From Lingula anatina (lineage: Eukaryota; Brachiopoda; Lingulata; Lingulida; Lingulidae): DNA of 64,000 nucleotides. The DNA is taken from NCBI RefSeq assembly GCF_001039355.2, contig NW_019775336.1, positions 160,179 through 224,178 of the forward strand, given 5' to 3'. Position 1 is the stretch's first letter, and each line of letters opens with the position of its first letter. The translations under genes were made by a program, and so were the position numbers. Under the pieces are notes generated by a model. That model saw nothing but the letters and a program-made list of their open reading frames with translations, had not been told where the DNA came from and did not search any database. Below are positions 62,001-64,000 of this stretch, piece after piece.

Positions 62001-63306
62001 CAATGTTGTTAATTTCTAGGTCAAGTATGCTTTGATATGATCCTCCTTAACATTCTTCCCCGTTAAACACCTGTTTAAGACATCTATAAAAAGGTGCTAC
62101 ATGTACATAAAAAAGCGGTTGAACACACACCGGTTTCCCCGTGCCTTTGCCTTTCGTAAACCTACCTGGTGTACACCCGGTTCCAGTCTGCACAGTACAT
62201 GTATGTCAAATGTAGGTCAACAGGATTTGACCACAACCCTTTACTGATGTACTCCCGATTCCAGCCTGCGCAGTACATTAAGGTCAACGGTAGGTAAACA
62301 AGTGGGTGCCAGGAAGAAGGAGATGAAACGATAGGAGAGAGATAGAGACATATAGTGTAATAAAATTACGCAACTCACAAATCGATGTCCCAGAGGATCT
62401 CTGTACATAGGCAAAGCTTATGATATTAGTGTGTCTTCTGCTAGTGACTAACTTCACTGTGACTTCTTGATCAAGACCAACATTCCGAAAATGTCACAAA
62501 AAATTTCAGGTGAAAATTATGAGAAAATTATATAAAATTGTTTTATCATTCTACATGTACTTCTTCTATTCACAAAATTTATTCAGTCGAACCCAGTAAC
62601 CTAACATAGGCAATATCAAGTTACGAATAATAACATAAAGAACCCATTACTAATCAGCAGACTCTATACATATCGTTTGTAACACATTATGGAAAAGTCA
62701 GCAATCATTGCCTCGAACAGGGCGAAAATTACTCCCAGAGGCAGGCCGTGCGATAAAGGGAAAATGGAGCAAAAATTAGAAAAAAAGGAAAAAAGAAAGA
62801 TAACAGAAGTGTGCACAGCTACCGGGGTAGTTAATAGAAAGAGAAATATGGATATCTGCCAGTGAAACAATACCCTCGGTGTCCCTGATACTGTGATAAT
62901 CTCTGCCCACAGGGTGCGCTACTGGTCTGTTACAAAAAAAAATGTTGCATGGCGCACAGTGTAATTTTGTAAACTATTTAAGGAGCCCTGATATCAGAGG
63001 GTAGCATTGTAATGGGGAGTAGGCAGATATATTTTCTGTGTGAATCCATTACTTTGATCCATCACTTGTCACACCCCGCAGGGAGATTTATTGGGACGAA
63101 GAGTTTTCAGTGTTCGCCTTTCCCGTACATCTCTAAATCTCTGACGTGAACTCCACTACAAATGCACTTGTGCAGACAACATTATGTCTGATAGTCCCCT
63201 TGAGCATCTACAAAAATGATGTATCTCCTTATGTAACCGTTACGTAATGAAATAAGGACATGCAATGAAAAGCTATTGAAACTAGAAAAGCACTCAGAGA
63301 GCGCAG
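59023..63306. other. Upstream region of SLC28A, no gene supported
   Basis: Contains one interspersed repeat (60525-60648) and AT-rich DNA. Several short open frames exist on both strands, but none has splice sites or recognisable sequence. A TATAAA-like word (59662) and possible 5' non-coding exons cannot be judged by eye. Confidence 0.5.
60525..60648. repeat. Interspersed repeat with GTGCACGGCGAC and a 30-bp palindrome, copy 2
   Basis: Upstream of SLC28A exon 1. It shares GGTTTTCCACTT, GTGCACGGCGAC and the palindrome (60614-60643, slightly diverged), ending in CCATAAAA as copy 1 ends in ACATAAAA. Confidence 0.8.
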
Positions 63307-63516
63307 ACCTCCGCCAAGGCAGCAAAGTCTCCATCCAATGCCGTTTCACCCCTAAATTTTCGATATTTTTGATTATTGATTATTGATTGATTAATGATGC
63401 CTTCTGACAGTTCCTGAAAATTTCATCAAAATCGGTCCATAACTTTTTGAGTTATGTTGATGACAGACAAACAGACAGACAAACAGGGGTGAAAACATAA
63501 CCTCCTTGGCGGAGAT
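63307..63516. mobile_element. CTCCGCCAAGG-ended repeat
   Basis: 210 bp bounded by ACCTCCGCCAAGG and CCTTGGCGGAGAT. The interior contains GAAAATTTCATCAAAATCGG and an ACAGACAGACAAACA tract. Repeats of this style are widespread in marine invertebrates. No target duplication is resolved. Confidence 0.7.
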
Positions 63517-64000
63517 AATAATTAAGCCTTTTATTGATATGCAACATGTTAAGACATGTTTATCTTGGTCCGTCAAGAAGGTAGTCACTTTCCTGCCACC
63601 CCACCCCCCTTTACGCATCCTTAGATGGAATATATATTGCTCTCACAGTACATGCTGAAATAAATGGATCAAATTTTTTTAGTAATACGACATTCTCGAC
63701 GTCAAGATATCGCTCAGACCACGAAGTAACATTATGGTCCTGCTAAGATGTTGGCTAAAATCATGCTAATCATTTAAATTGCACTCTTTCTTCGATAAAT
63801 ATAAAACATATCCGATAGCACCATTGTTAAATACGCAGTGTCTTAATAACAGCAGTCTCAGTACATCGTCGTCTGCCAAGTAGGTAATATGTCCAATATG
63901 AATAGCAAAGAAGAATAGGCCCGCATCTGGCTTCCATTCCATCAACAGCTGACATAATTTTTTTCTCTGAATACCAGAGAGGATCATGAGATGTAAACTA

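Noticed and set aside
1-64000. CRISPR arrays, bacterial operons, tRNA or rRNA genes, viral or retroelement polymerase genes
   Set aside because: No regularly spaced repeats, no operon-like frames, no convincing tRNA boxes and no polymerase or capsid motifs were seen; the window is eukaryotic.

Overview
This window looks like nuclear DNA of a marine invertebrate animal. It is AT-rich, has very few coding exons, is full of microsatellites and short inverted-repeat elements, and is unusually rich in TACATGTA-type words. The one clearly recognisable gene has eight short exons with GT..AG introns. An echinoderm such as a sea urchin fits the base composition, repeat style and extreme heterozygosity, but a mollusc or cephalochordate is not excluded; this is inference.

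The real gene is a concentrative nucleoside transporter (SLC28/CNT family) on the minus strand between 59022 and 54481. Eight exons join in frame into 428 codons, covering the N-terminal tail, the membrane segments up to the G-Q-[ST]-E-A-P substrate-site region, and the following [10 protein letters not shown] segment. The C-terminal third is not seen in the window. Two weaker coding candidates are a possible last exon at the left edge (2-79, plus strand) and a possible coiled-coil exon at 41958-42066 (minus strand).

The architecture from 8.87 to 54.13 kb is dominated by six back-to-back duplicated blocks, joined at or near single n characters (14173, 24526, 33627, 43972, 49683) or an n run (38859-38917). 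Most pairs differ by scattered substitutions and indels, as expected for two haplotypes of a highly heterozygous diploid placed in tandem; one pair (42487-43971 and 43973-45457) appears identical. I read these as assembly false duplications, so the true locus is probably about 21 kb shorter. The pairs still give free haplotype comparisons: they expose empty sites of mobile elements, a palindromic micro-insertion, and blocks held unusually constant.

The non-coding DNA holds several non-autonomous DNA transposon families with readable ends: a PIF/Harbinger-like element with TAA duplications (1975-2283), two CAG-ended families with 5-bp target duplications (CAGGGGCGG and CAGGCCCGTAGC), and a TTAA-duplicating family seen at several loci. 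No reverse transcriptase, transposase, tRNA, rRNA or CRISPR array was found. Outside the listed features, 80-1327, 2287-3588, 5003-7737, 7976-8865, 40219-41957 and 59023-63306 showed nothing I could support beyond low-complexity DNA and the items noted.
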